Origin: Treponema sp.
GTDB taxonomy: Bacteria; Spirochaetota; Spirochaetia; Treponematales; Treponemataceae
Reading direction: 5' to 3'
Assembly (NCBI GenBank): GCA_017484285.1
Contig: JAFUTH010000015.1
Span: forward strand, 62,001 to 126,000
DNA: 64,000 bases
Shown: piece by piece, positions 1-7,921 of the stretch
Layout: the number at the start of each line of letters is the position of its first letter
Numbering within the stretch: position 1 is the stretch's first letter
Made by a program: the position numbers and the translations under genes
Notes under the pieces: model-generated
Seen by the model: only the letters and a program-made list of their open reading frames with translations
Databases searched by the model: none
What the model was told of the DNA's origin: nothing

Positions 1-297
1 TATCTTGGCGTTCGAGCCGTCATCACGAAGAGTTTCGCACGAATCCACAAGGCAAATCTCATCAACTACGGAATTATTCCGATGACATTTGCAAATCCGA
101 GTGATTACGACAAAATTGCGCAGGGTGACACGCTTGAACTGAAGGACTTGGACGATTCGCTGAAGAACGGAAAACCGTTCCGTGTCCTCATCAACGGGAA
201 AACCGAAATTGAGTGCGTGAATGACATCGCTGCCCGCTCAGCCCAAATTATTATGGCAGGCGGATTGGCGGCATACACGCGCAAAGGCGGAAACTAA
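1..297 (+). CDS. acn: Aconitate hydratase, C-terminal fragment
   Basis: The frame is open from base 1, so the gene begins outside the window. The visible 98 residues are the end of aconitase domain 4 (swivel domain): AVITKSFARIHKANL, then NYGIIPMTF, then a GDTLEL turn and a final GGLAAY segment, as in TCA-cycle aconitases that interconvert citrate and isocitrate. The [4Fe-4S] cysteines lie in the missing part. A fumarase lies 6 kb away, which fits a partial TCA pathway, but the genes are not linked. The assignment to aconitase rather than isopropylmalate dehydratase rests on the FARIHKANL-type signature and is fairly secure. Confidence 0.85.
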   Translation, partial: YLGVRAVITKSFARIHKANLINYGIIPMTFANPSDYDKIAQGDTLELKDLDDSLKNGKPFRVLINGKTEIECVNDIAARSAQIIMAGGLAAYTRKGGN

Positions 298-328
298 GGA
301 CGAATCTATAAATAGTCTAAAAATTCAT

Positions 329-357
329 TTGCCTAGAAAACTTTTCTGACTTATAAT
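329..357 (+). promoter_or_regulatory. Sigma70 promoter of the ComFB-domain gene
   Basis: TTGCCT at 329-334, a 17-base spacer, and a perfect TATAAT at 352-357. The predicted start of transcription near 364 lies inside the hairpin at 361-384, so the mRNA would begin with that stem-loop. Confidence 0.6.
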
Positions 358-360
358 ATG

Positions 361-390
361 AGTGAGTTCTTCTTAGAACTCACTTTTTTG
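361..390 (+). terminator. Hairpin plus T-run between aconitase and ComFB genes
   Basis: AGTGAGTTCT (361-370), loop TCTT, AGAACTCACT (375-384), then a T-rich run. It has the form of an intrinsic terminator for the upstream aconitase gene. It overlaps the predicted transcription start of the next gene, so one sequence may both end one transcript and cap the 5' end of the next. Confidence 0.65.
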
Positions 391-407
391 TTTTGGAGAA
401 CTGAATT

Positions 408-1172
408 ATGAATGTACACAACATGATGGAAGATTTAGTCACTGCAGAAGTCAATGGACTTTATGAACAAATAAAACGTGACAAAACATCATGGCTAAGC
501 TGTGATTGCAAAAACTGTCGTCTTGACACCGTGAGCTATGTTCTTAATCGAATTCCACCAAAATATGTCGTTTCAGGAAGAGGAGTCACCCATTCAAACG
601 AAATTTTCGCTGATCACCAGCTCATTGCAGACATCAGCGCAGTCGCTATGGATGGAATCCGCATCATTTCTTCAACGAAACGGCCATTTCATACACTTCC
701 GCGCGAAGAATGCGAAGTTCAGCATGAAGAAAATCCGAGTTTCAATTTTCCCACGTTTACAGGAACTCTGCTTGACGGCAATACGTTTGAACCGATTTCC
801 GGCGCAAAGGTGCTTCTTAAGCTCAACGGCGAACCAGTTGAAATGGTCGACATGACCTGGGCAAACCCTACGCAAACATTCCAAAGCACAAAGGGGGCGT
901 TTACATTCTGGGCACGACCATTACACGCTAACAAAGTGGGTGAAAGCGCAAAATTCGAATTTGAGCTTGAAATTGAAGCCGCTGGTTACGAAAAGTCATA
1001 CCACTATTTTGACGTGCCGATTATCAGCGACGCCACCACAAAAACAGAATTGAACACCGCATGCTCAATAAAAATCCGTGATGTGGTTCTTTTCAAACGA
1101 GAGATTTTCGAAGAAGATGAAAAGACTGACGAAAAAAATGCCTCAAAGAATAAGGCAAAAACCGAAAAATAG
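408..1172 (+). CDS. ComFB-domain protein with a C-terminal Ig/carboxypeptidase-regulatory-like domain
   Basis: Residues 1-75 match the late-competence ComFB family: NMMEDLV, a SCDCKNCRLD cysteine motif (metal-binding in the family), and YVLNRIPPKYVV. ComFB proteins have been reported as cyclic-dinucleotide receptors; that is family knowledge, not visible here. Residues about 115-235 look like a beta-sandwich (TGTLLDG, PISGAKVLL, FELEIEAAGYE) of the carboxypeptidase-regulatory type. The tail is lysine/glutamate rich. There is no signal peptide, so the protein is cytoplasmic. GGAG lies 10 bases before the ATG. A diguanylate cyclase is encoded 7 kb downstream, which would be consistent with a c-di-GMP output role, but this is inference. 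Confidence 0.7.
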   Translation: MNVHNMMEDLVTAEVNGLYEQIKRDKTSWLSCDCKNCRLDTVSYVLNRIPPKYVVSGRGVTHSNEIFADHQLIADISAVAMDGIRIISSTKRPFHTLPREECEVQHEENPSFNFPTFTGTLLDGNTFEPISGAKVLLKLNGEPVEMVDMTWANPTQTFQSTKGAFTFWARPLHANKVGESAKFEFELEIEAAGYEKSYHYFDVPIISDATTKTELNTACSIKIRDVVLFKREIFEEDEKTDEKNASKNKAKTEK

Positions 1173-1204
1173 TATCATTTTTCTTGTACTTTCCTTCAAA
1201 CACC

Positions 1205-1234
1205 TTGACACGTCACAGGTACTTTTGATACTAT
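1205..1234 (+). promoter_or_regulatory. Promoter of tRNA-Val
   Basis: Perfect TTGACA (1205-1210), 18-base spacer, TACTAT (1229-1234). The -10 box ends 12 bases before the tRNA. Confidence 0.65.
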
Positions 1235-1246
1235 ATGTCATTCTTC

Positions 1247-1319
1247 GGGCAGTTAGCTCAGTTGGTAGAGCCCCTGGTTTACACCCAGGTTGTCGGGAGT
1301 TCGAGTCTCTCACTGCCCA
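1247..1319 (+). tRNA. tRNA-Val (anticodon TAC)
   Basis: A 73-base cloverleaf. The acceptor stem GGGCAGT pairs with ACTGCCC at 1312-1318, with A as discriminator. D arm AGCTCAGTTGGTAGAGC, anticodon stem CCTGG/CCAGG around loop TTTACAC (anticodon TAC), and T arm ending in GTTCGAG. The CCA end is not encoded. It is followed within 10 bases by a terminator. Confidence 0.95.
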
Positions 1320-1322
1320 TTA

Positions 1323-1356
1323 AAAATCCCGCCTTATGAGCGGGATTTTCTTTTTT
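1323..1356. terminator. Bidirectional terminator between tRNA-Val and ilvB
   Basis: AAAATCCCGC (1323-1332) pairs perfectly with GCGGGATTTT (1340-1349), followed by CTTTTTT. It ends the tRNA transcript. The stem's own A/T arms give a short U-run for ilvB, which converges on it. Confidence 0.85.
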
Positions 1357-1366
1357 CTGATAGATT

Positions 1367-3124
1367 TTATCGGATTGAGTCGATGTTGAGGCTTCCGCCC
1401 TTTACGAACGGCAAGACATTCTCACAGCGGGCAATTTTTACGCGCACAAAGCACGGACCTTTTTCTTCAAAAGCCTGTTTCTGCCAGTCCGCGTCTTTGT
1501 CAGCATCGATTGCTCTGATTCCAAAGCCCTGCGCAATCGCGAGCAAATCCGGGTTTGAAGGGAAAGTGCTCGCCGAATAGTGCTTGCTAAACAGATATTC
1601 CTGCTGCTGACGAACCATGCCGAGCGCGCCGTTTTCAAGCACGATGACCGTAACGTTAAGATTGTTCTCAGCGAGTGTCGCAAGCTCCTGAATGTTCATG
1701 AGGATTGAGCCGTCGCCACTAATGCAGACGATTCGTTTTTCTGGCTCAGCGAATGCCGCCCCCAAAGCCGTAGGCAAACCGAATCCCATCGTGCCAAGAG
1801 AACCCGAGGTGAGAAACTGGCGCGGTCGCTGCACGTCAAAGAACTGCGCCGCCCACATTTGGTGCTGTCCGACATCGGTGGTAACGATGATATTTTCGTT
1901 TGAAGGAAGCGAGGCAATCACATCGCGCGGATTCTGGTATTCCGCCCCGCCCTTTTTGCCGCAAGTCTTCGCGCCACAGCAATCCGCCGCCGCGCATGAC
2001 ATTTCACACTCAATTTTTTCGCTCTTTTTAAGTTCAACACACGAAGAAAACCAATTCGCCCGTTCAGAAGTGAACGCAGACAAATCAGCGGTTTTGAGCG
2101 CGGCATTGATTTTTTCAAACGCGCTTTCCGTATCAGAGACAAAGCTGACGGAGCTTGCAAGAATCTTATTGATTTCAGCCGCGTCAATGTCGATGTGGAT
2201 GATTTTTGCATTCGGGCAGAAACCTTCGGGCACTCCCGCCGCCCTGTCGTCAAAACGCGCTCCTGCGGCAATCACAAGGTCGCTCTCATAGGCGGCTTTT
2301 CCGCTCGCAAAAGTGCCGTGCATACCGACCATGCCGAGGAACGACGGCGAATCGCGGCGCACCACACCCAAGCCCATGAGACTTGAAATGACTGGAATGT
2401 CGTAAATCTTGAGGAATTCACGAATCTTTTCGCTCGCTTTAGGAGAATTACAGCCACCACCAATGTAGAGAATCGGCTTTTTTGCGCTTGAAAGCAAATC
2501 GACGATTGTCTGCACAACGGAAGGAATGTCTTCGTCTTTTGTTTTGTTGCGCACGGAATGCGAAACATAGTCGTTGTAAATCCGCTTGAAAGAAGAATCA
2601 AAATCAGAAGGGACTTCGCATACTTCCGTCTGTACATTGCGCGGAACATCGATTAAGACAGGACCTGGCCGACCGCTTTCGGCGATTGCAAAGGCAAGCG
2701 GAACTGCGGTGAGCAATTCTTTTGCAGATTTGACCATGATTGAGTGCTTGGTAATCGGGAAAGAAAGCCCAAACGTATCCGCCTCTTGGAAGGCGTCTGT
2801 GCCGATAAGATTTGTGTTCACCTGCCCCGTGATTGCCACGAGCGGAATTGAGTCGCTCCGAGCGTCGGCAACAGCAGTGAGAAGGTTCATTGCACCCGGT
2901 CCGCTCGTCGCCATGCAGACCGCCGCCTTTCCCGTAACGCGCGCGACACCCTGAGCCATAAAGCCCGCAGCCTGCTCTTGACGCACAAGCACGTGCTTGA
3001 AGTTTGAGACAAAGAGTTCGTTGTAAAGGGGGAGAATCATTCCGCCGGGAAGACCAAAAACGACCTCAATTCCGTTCTGCCGCAAGAGATTGATGATAAT
3101 CTGAGAACCGGTCAACTGTGCCAT
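1367..3124 (-). CDS. ilvB: Acetolactate synthase, large (catalytic) subunit
   Basis: 585 residues. It condenses two pyruvates (or pyruvate and 2-ketobutyrate) in branched-chain amino acid synthesis, using ThDP, Mg and FAD. The N-terminal domain has GLPGGMILP and the catalytic glutamate region RQEQAAGFMAQG. The C-terminal domain has GDGSILMNIQEL, the ThDP/Mg motif. Upstream GGAAGG supports the ATG at 3124. No small regulatory subunit (ilvN) is adjacent. One oddity is a cysteine-rich stretch (about residues 377-392, five Cys in 17 positions, including CC) between the middle and ThDP domains, where most relatives have an ordinary linker. The gene lies directly downstream of the 5S rRNA on the same strand. 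Confidence 0.95.
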   Translation of the reverse strand: MAQLTGSQIIINLLRQNGIEVVFGLPGGMILPLYNELFVSNFKHVLVRQEQAAGFMAQGVARVTGKAAVCMATSGPGAMNLLTAVADARSDSIPLVAITGQVNTNLIGTDAFQEADTFGLSFPITKHSIMVKSAKELLTAVPLAFAIAESGRPGPVLIDVPRNVQTEVCEVPSDFDSSFKRIYNDYVSHSVRNKTKDEDIPSVVQTIVDLLSSAKKPILYIGGGCNSPKASEKIREFLKIYDIPVISSLMGLGVVRRDSPSFLGMVGMHGTFASGKAAYESDLVIAAGARFDDRAAGVPEGFCPNAKIIHIDIDAAEINKILASSVSFVSDTESAFEKINAALKTADLSAFTSERANWFSSCVELKKSEKIECEMSCAAADCCGAKTCGKKGGAEYQNPRDVIASLPSNENIIVTTDVGQHQMWAAQFFDVQRPRQFLTSGSLGTMGFGLPTALGAAFAEPEKRIVCISGDGSILMNIQELATLAENNLNVTVIVLENGALGMVRQQQEYLFSKHYSASTFPSNPDLLAIAQGFGIRAIDADKDADWQKQAFEEKGPCFVRVKIARCENVLPFVKGGSLNIDSIR

Positions 3125-3168
3125 AAGCGCCTTCCTTATGAAAAAAAATGTCGTTTAAAATAAAAAAA

Positions 3169-3277
3169 GCCGGCGATTTCCTACTTTCCCCCGAATTGGA
3201 GTATCATCGGCGTTAAGGTGCTTGACTTCCGTGTTCGGAACGGGAACGGGTATTGCCACCTCACTATGACCACCAGC
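3169..3277 (-). rRNA. rrf: 5S ribosomal RNA, solitary copy
   Basis: 109 bases. The transcript begins GCTGGTGGT, which pairs over nine positions with the 3' end ATCGCCGGC (helix I), and contains the conserved CCGAACACGGAAGT loop. A run of seven T follows at once. No 16S, 23S or tRNA precedes it: upstream are only a promoter and an unrelated protein gene, so this copy is expressed on its own. Boundaries are set by helix I and may be off by a base or two. Confidence 0.93.
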
Positions 3278-3284
3278 GACTATG

Positions 3285-3313
3285 ATAATACAAAATCTGC
3301 AAAAAAGTGTCAA
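3285..3313 (-). promoter_or_regulatory. Dedicated promoter of the 5S rRNA
   Basis: On the minus strand, a perfect TTGACA (3308-3313), 17-base spacer, TATTAT (3285-3290). The -10 box ends seven bases before the mature 5S 5' end. A long A/T-rich tract (3314-3360) just upstream resembles an UP element. Confidence 0.8.
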
Positions 3314-3365
3314 CGGGTTTTTCAAAAAAAATTTATTTTTTTTCAATTTTTTTTTGCGAATTATT

Positions 3366-4523
3366 TTATTTGTGAATATCGAGATTTCGTTTGTTCCATG
3401 TCGCGGGATTGTACAACTCAAGCTCGGTGATTTCTTTCCAACGATACGTCGGAAAGGTCGGCGGGAACAACGGCTTGGGCGCAGGCTTTTTTTTCGCGTT
3501 GCCAGATTCGACAGATGAAAGGAAAGCCGCGCGGTCGTTTCCTTCGGGCACTTTCACAAGATAGGGAGAACCGAACGCAACGATGCCACCATCGCCATCG
3601 TAGATTGGCGTTTTGTCGAATTTTGAGGATTTCTGGATATTCCGGATTTTCGTACTCCGCCCCGTGGTGCACTGGTAGACATTCGAACCGATTCTCAGGT
3701 ATTTATCAACCGAGAAAATTTTATCGCCGTCAGAAAAACTTGCCTTTGCGTACGAATACTCCATTTCAGAAAGCCAGTAACGGATTCGATAGATTTCTTT
3801 TCCGCCGTCATTCACGAAATACGAGATGACTTCGTTATCAAACACAGGGATGGAAATCGTAATGCCAGACGCAGCGGAAGCAGCTCGGTAAAAACCGTCA
3901 GAATTCGCAGGTTCGACTTGCGTTTCAAGCGTACGCGGCACATCAGTCACTTCCGCGCTGTCCTTAATCAAAAAGTCGAGGTACAGTTTTCCGTCGATAA
4001 CACAGACTGGAATGAGAACGGGCGTTTTTTCATGCGGATAGGTCACTGAAAGCTCGTATACGCCCGCTGTTTTAGACGGATTTTCCACAATTGTAATGTA
4101 CTGAATCTGAATGTCTTCTGCGGGGGATTTCGTGGTATTATTTCGGTCTCGCGATTTCAATTCCGAAAATGAGGCAGGCTCAGAGGCACGGTCATTGTAC
4201 CACTGGTAAAACACGCGAAGCACGAGCGCGAATTCATTCTGATTTGAAAACATGATGAGCCGGTCGCTTCCCTGCCAGATTCCCTGTAAAAGCACAGGAA
4301 CGCTCTCAGTCGACACGTGCGCCGTTACCGCGGGAAGCGAAGCCGTTTCATTCCGTACAGAGACAATTCCCTCGCCCCCCTGTGTTGTCTGCGCATGTAG
4401 AACGGAAAACGGAAAGAGGAAAAATGAAAAAGAAATAAGAAATAGGAGCAGTGAAGGCTGAGAGATTTCTCGACCATGCTCAAAATGACAAAAAATTTTC
4501 AATTTTCCATTTTTCGTTTTCAA
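3366..4523 (-). CDS. Uncharacterised secreted protein downstream of lepB
   Basis: About 385 residues. I place the start at TTG 4523, four bases after the lepB stop, because GGGGAGA lies eight bases upstream. A start at 4595 inside lepB is possible but would add lepB-overlapping residues. The hydrophobic stretch LLLFLISFSFFLFPFS followed by LHAQ looks like a signal peptide with cleavage after HA. The mature part is rich in beta-type segments and has no motif I recognise. The first 20 or so codons (KTKNGKLKIFCHFEHGREI) are translation of an interspersed repeat, so the native start was probably replaced by a repeat insertion. Confidence 0.6.
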   Translation of the reverse strand: MKTKNGKLKIFCHFEHGREISQPSLLLFLISFSFFLFPFSVLHAQTTQGGEGIVSVRNETASLPAVTAHVSTESVPVLLQGIWQGSDRLIMFSNQNEFALVLRVFYQWYNDRASEPASFSELKSRDRNNTTKSPAEDIQIQYITIVENPSKTAGVYELSVTYPHEKTPVLIPVCVIDGKLYLDFLIKDSAEVTDVPRTLETQVEPANSDGFYRAASAASGITISIPVFDNEVISYFVNDGGKEIYRIRYWLSEMEYSYAKASFSDGDKIFSVDKYLRIGSNVYQCTTGRSTKIRNIQKSSKFDKTPIYDGDGGIVAFGSPYLVKVPEGNDRAAFLSSVESGNAKKKPAPKPLFPPTFPTYRWKEITELELYNPATWNKRNLDIHK

Positions 4524-4530
4524 TTTTCTA
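4437..4530. repeat. A/T-rich interspersed repeat at the lepB / secreted-protein junction
   Basis: On the plus strand it reads GATTTCTCGACCATGCTC, AAAATGACA, then alternating TTTTCAATTTTCC and TTTTTCG blocks. The minus-strand translation gives the CHFEHGREI and NGKLKTKNGKLK patterns. A related block lies inside the giant frame at 47048-47083. It supplies the stop of lepB and the start region of the next gene. Confidence 0.6.
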
Positions 4531-6291
4531 TCTCCCCGTATTTCCCGGTCGTCCCGCTCGTGAAACTGGCCAAAAGCGGTATGATGTTGAGCCAAGCATT
4601 CGGCTTCGGTTTACATACTGCGGCTGCATGTCCGTCATGTATGTTACGCTGTAAGTGTCGGCATCAGTGAGTTTTGTATTCCAGCGATCGTAGGAATGGC
4701 GCATGTCGAGCGAATTGAAGCGATTGTCGCCCATCATAAAATAGCAGTTTTTGGGGATGTAGCGCGGAGAACCATCGTCCGCATTCGCAGGAAACACCGG
4801 CATATTGCGCAAATCGAGGAGCATGACATACGTGTAGAGTTTTTGCGCCTCGGTCAAATTTGCAACTTGAATTGCGTCTCTCTGCCATGCGTCGAGCTGT
4901 GCATTTGAGGCATACAACTCGGCATTGCGGAGAATCAATCTCCCGACGACTCGTTTTATCATCAGATTGAGGCGGAAATTCGCTTCGGCATACAAATCGC
5001 CGTTAAAATCGACGGTCGTATCGCACCAGTCGCTCATGAACGCCGTAAACCACTCAGCGCCGTTTTCGCTCGACAACAGAGATGCCGTAAAACTGCTCGC
5101 ATTGATAAAAAGCGAGTAAACGGAAAGCTGTTCGTCAGAGAAAGAAACCGTTCCGCGCTTTTGGCTGTTGATGCGCCGCGCAATTACGGCAAAATCCGCG
5201 GCAATGTTTTTGCATTCCGCTGAAAGTTCTTCAAGCTTAAGATTCCGACGCTCTTCTTCGACCGTGAGCAAATCCGCATAATCATCTTCTGAAAGCGGGA
5301 AATCGCGGATTCCTTTTTTGAGGCTCGGTTTTACCGCATTCAAATTCCAAGTCGCCCACCGAGAATCAAGCTCCACCGCCTTGAATTCGGGGGAATTTTT
5401 TGTTCGAGCGTAAAGCACGCCGTCCTGCATCATGAGCTGCTCGCCTTCCACACCGCACACGCGCTTTACGAGCGGGTCAGCCTTTTGATTTCCGTTTTCA
5501 TCGACATTGAGATTGACTTTGGTGAGCGTGCACATGTAGACGAGCTGAGAAAGGAAAGTGCGGACTTCGGATTTTCGGTCGTTCGCGTAATGCGGATTTC
5601 GGAACACCACGATGTCGCCGCGATTGTATTTTTTAAGGTACGGCAAGCCAACATCAGAAAGCGGAAATTTCGGGCCGCTCAGCGTTTTGAACACGACCAC
5701 GCGGTCTTTGATGAGAAATTCGGGAACCATCGATTCAGACGGAATTTCGTAGAGCTGCACGATAAAGATATTGAGCAAAAGCACCATGAACACCGCCTGC
5801 ACGAGCGCGTCAATCCAGCTCAAAATCTCGCGCACGGTTGATTTTACGAGCGATTTATTTTTGGGATTTTTGCGCTCAGCCCTTTGCGTTTCGACAAAAT
5901 TCGCCCATTCAGAAGAAACTTTTGAAATATACTTCGGATTCAAAAAGTGAAGAATCACGAGCGCACTCGCAGAAGCAAAGAGCCACAAAAGCACCGAAAC
6001 GACATCAAGCGCGAACGGAGTGCCGAAATTTCCCGCGCGACGGAACACAAACGCAACGAGCAGCACATACGGAAGATACTGCAACAGTTCGCGGAACACG
6101 GCAATGAACGCCAGATTTGATTCAGAAAAAAGCTTTTTGAGAGAAGAAACTGCAAGAATCGCCGTAAAAACGAGCGCAAGCGGAAAAGCAATCAGTGAAA
6201 TATCAGCATGAAATGAAAGCACAGTAAGTGAAAAAAGCGCGGAAAAAGCGGCGCACGCGCACGAAAGCACGGAAAGTTTTTTTGTATTCAT
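4528..6291 (-). CDS. lepB: Signal peptidase I, enlarged form
   Basis: 587 residues from ATG 6291, much longer than the usual 200-320. Four or five hydrophobic segments fill residues 1-190. The periplasmic part carries the S26 boxes: IPSESMVPEFLIKDRV with the catalytic Ser, VKRVCGVEGEQ with the general-base Lys, and the GDNRFNSLDMRHS box near the C-terminus. About 230 extra residues lie between the Lys box and the GDNR box. It cleaves signal peptides of exported preproteins. The frame stays open upstream to 6627, but that extension runs antisense to fumarase. A promoter at 6298-6326 places transcription start on the A of this ATG. The last residues come from the repeat at 4437-4530. Confidence 0.9.
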   Translation of the reverse strand: MNTKKLSVLSCACAAFSALFSLTVLSFHADISLIAFPLALVFTAILAVSSLKKLFSESNLAFIAVFRELLQYLPYVLLVAFVFRRAGNFGTPFALDVVSVLLWLFASASALVILHFLNPKYISKVSSEWANFVETQRAERKNPKNKSLVKSTVREILSWIDALVQAVFMVLLLNIFIVQLYEIPSESMVPEFLIKDRVVVFKTLSGPKFPLSDVGLPYLKKYNRGDIVVFRNPHYANDRKSEVRTFLSQLVYMCTLTKVNLNVDENGNQKADPLVKRVCGVEGEQLMMQDGVLYARTKNSPEFKAVELDSRWATWNLNAVKPSLKKGIRDFPLSEDDYADLLTVEEERRNLKLEELSAECKNIAADFAVIARRINSQKRGTVSFSDEQLSVYSLFINASSFTASLLSSENGAEWFTAFMSDWCDTTVDFNGDLYAEANFRLNLMIKRVVGRLILRNAELYASNAQLDAWQRDAIQVANLTEAQKLYTYVMLLDLRNMPVFPANADDGSPRYIPKNCYFMMGDNRFNSLDMRHSYDRWNTKLTDADTYSVTYMTDMQPQYVNRSRMLGSTSYRFWPVSRAGRPGNTGR

Positions 6292-6297
6292 AAAAAC

Positions 6298-6337
6298 AGT
6301 ATAGCAGATAGAGAAAAGATTGTCATTGTGATATAGT
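6298..6337. promoter_or_regulatory. Divergent lepB / fumarase promoters, both predicted leaderless
   Basis: Minus strand: ATGACA (6321-6326), 17 bases, TGC-TATACT with the -10 at 6298-6303, then six bases to ATG 6291. Plus strand: an extended -10, TGA-TATAGT (-10 at 6332-6337), then six bases to ATG 6344. The standard distance from -10 to +1 puts both transcription starts on the first base of the start codon. Neither gene has a Shine-Dalgarno sequence. Confidence 0.7.
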
Positions 6338-6343
6338 TTTTCT

Positions 6344-7921
6344 ATGCAATTACAAAACAGTCTTTCAGATTTCGATTTTTTTCCCTCCGAAACGGAACTT
6401 TCACGCGTGGCAGAAGAGGCTTTTTCGCGCCTTTCGTTCACTTTTCCCAAAGAGCACCTTGATTCGCTCATTGAGTCCGCGCTTTCTCCCGATGCGAGCG
6501 ACAACGACCGCTCTGTGTGCGCGTGCATGCTCAAAAACGCAGAGGTCGCTTCACAAGGAACATTCCCGCTCTGCCAGGACACGGGAATCGCAAACATCTT
6601 CGCATGGAAAAAGGGAAATTTCGCCACCCAAAACGCATACGACGAACTGACCGCTGGCGTAAAAAAAGTGTACGATGAAAAAAAATTGCGCTTTTCTACG
6701 ACCGTGCCGACTTCGTTCTACGAAGAAAAAGACCCGAAAAACAATCTTCCCGCACAGATTTCGATTTTTGACTCAGACTGTGCGCTCGCCCCCGTGCCAT
6801 CATTCGTAAAAAACGCCCCCGCTGACTCGCTCAGCTTTATTTTTTGCGCGAAAGGCGGCGGCTCATCGAACAAGACGAGTTTCGTTCAGGGAACGAAGGC
6901 ATTTCTCACAAAAGAGCGATTTTCCGCGCTCATGAAAGAAGAATTGGCGCATTTTGGAACGAGCGCGTGTCCGCCCTACACGATTGCCGTCGTTGCAGGC
7001 GGATTAAGCCCCGAGCAGAATCTGCTTGCGCTCAAACTCGCCACAATGGGCGCGTACGATGAAATGACTTACGAGCCGAACGAGCACGGCTTCCGCGACA
7101 AAGCACTCGAAGACGAAGCGATGAAAATTGCCCGTGAATGCGGCTACGGCGCACAGTTCGGCGGCACGAAATTCGCTCTGAGCGCAGTTGTCGTGCGCCT
7201 TCCCCGACATGGCGCAAGCTGCCCGATTTCATTCGGTGTTTCCTGCTCAGCGCATCGCAATCTAAAGGCGATTCTCACAAAAGAAGGGCTTTTCTTGCAA
7301 AAAACAGTGGCGAATCCGCGCGAGCTTGAAGGATTTGAAAAAGCCGTTTCGTTCGCAGAAGAAAAAACTGATTCACAGGAACGCACGGTCACGAGCACGG
7401 GCGACATCTCCGCGGTTCTTGCCTCTCTTTCAAATGCACAGCCGGGAGAGCGAATCATCTTGAACGGAAAGATTTTAGTCGCTCGGGACGCGGCACACGC
7501 CCGCTGGCAGAAATTGCTCGATTCTGGGAAACCTCTCCCCGAATACACGACGCGCTACCCGATTTGCTACGCAGGTCCTGCCCGAACGCCCGAAGGAAAA
7601 ATCATCGGAAGTTTTGGACCGACCACCGCGGGAAGAATGGATGTGTACGCAGAATCGCTCATGAGCCGAGGAGCCGCCCTCGTCACGCTCGCAAAAGGAA
7701 ACCGAAGCAAAAACTGGACGAGCGCATGTAAAAAATACGGCGCGTTCTATCTCGGCACTCCCGGGGGAATCGCCGCCCTCATCGCAAGTGAATATATCGT
7801 CAGTCAGGAAATTCTTGACTATGAAGACTTGGGAATGGAAGCCGTGCGCCTCGTTGAAGTGCGGAATCTCCCCTGCTTCGTGATTACAAACAAAAACGGA
7901 GAAGATTTTTATGAGCGATAA
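6344..7921 (+). CDS. Fumarate hydratase class I, single-chain (alpha+beta)
   Basis: 525 residues. It hydrates fumarate to malate using an oxygen-labile [4Fe-4S] cluster. The N-terminal catalytic domain has PLCQDTG with a cluster cysteine and the FVQGTKAF region. The C-terminal domain (from about residue 345) has GERIILNGKILVARD, FGPTTAGRMD and TPGGIAALI, as in class I fumarase/tartrate dehydratase beta domains. The two domains are often separate genes; here they are fused. The HPt gene overlaps its 3' end by 11 bases, indicating co-transcription. Confidence 0.92.
   Translation: MQLQNSLSDFDFFPSETELSRVAEEAFSRLSFTFPKEHLDSLIESALSPDASDNDRSVCACMLKNAEVASQGTFPLCQDTGIANIFAWKKGNFATQNAYDELTAGVKKVYDEKKLRFSTTVPTSFYEEKDPKNNLPAQISIFDSDCALAPVPSFVKNAPADSLSFIFCAKGGGSSNKTSFVQGTKAFLTKERFSALMKEELAHFGTSACPPYTIAVVAGGLSPEQNLLALKLATMGAYDEMTYEPNEHGFRDKALEDEAMKIARECGYGAQFGGTKFALSAVVVRLPRHGASCPISFGVSCSAHRNLKAILTKEGLFLQKTVANPRELEGFEKAVSFAEEKTDSQERTVTSTGDISAVLASLSNAQPGERIILNGKILVARDAAHARWQKLLDSGKPLPEYTTRYPICYAGPARTPEGKIIGSFGPTTAGRMDVYAESLMSRGAALVTLAKGNRSKNWTSACKKYGAFYLGTPGGIAALIASEYIVSQEILDYEDLGMEAVRLVEVRNLPCFVITNKNGEDFYER

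Noticed and set aside
1692..2291. Plus-strand open frame of 199 codons opposite ilvB
   Set aside because: It is antisense to strongly conserved IlvB sequence, has no ribosome-binding site, and its residues show no domain; a shadow of codon bias.
6292..6627. N-terminal extension of lepB to 6627
   Set aside because: The extra 112 codons run antisense to the fumarase start, and the promoter at 6298-6326 would lie inside them.
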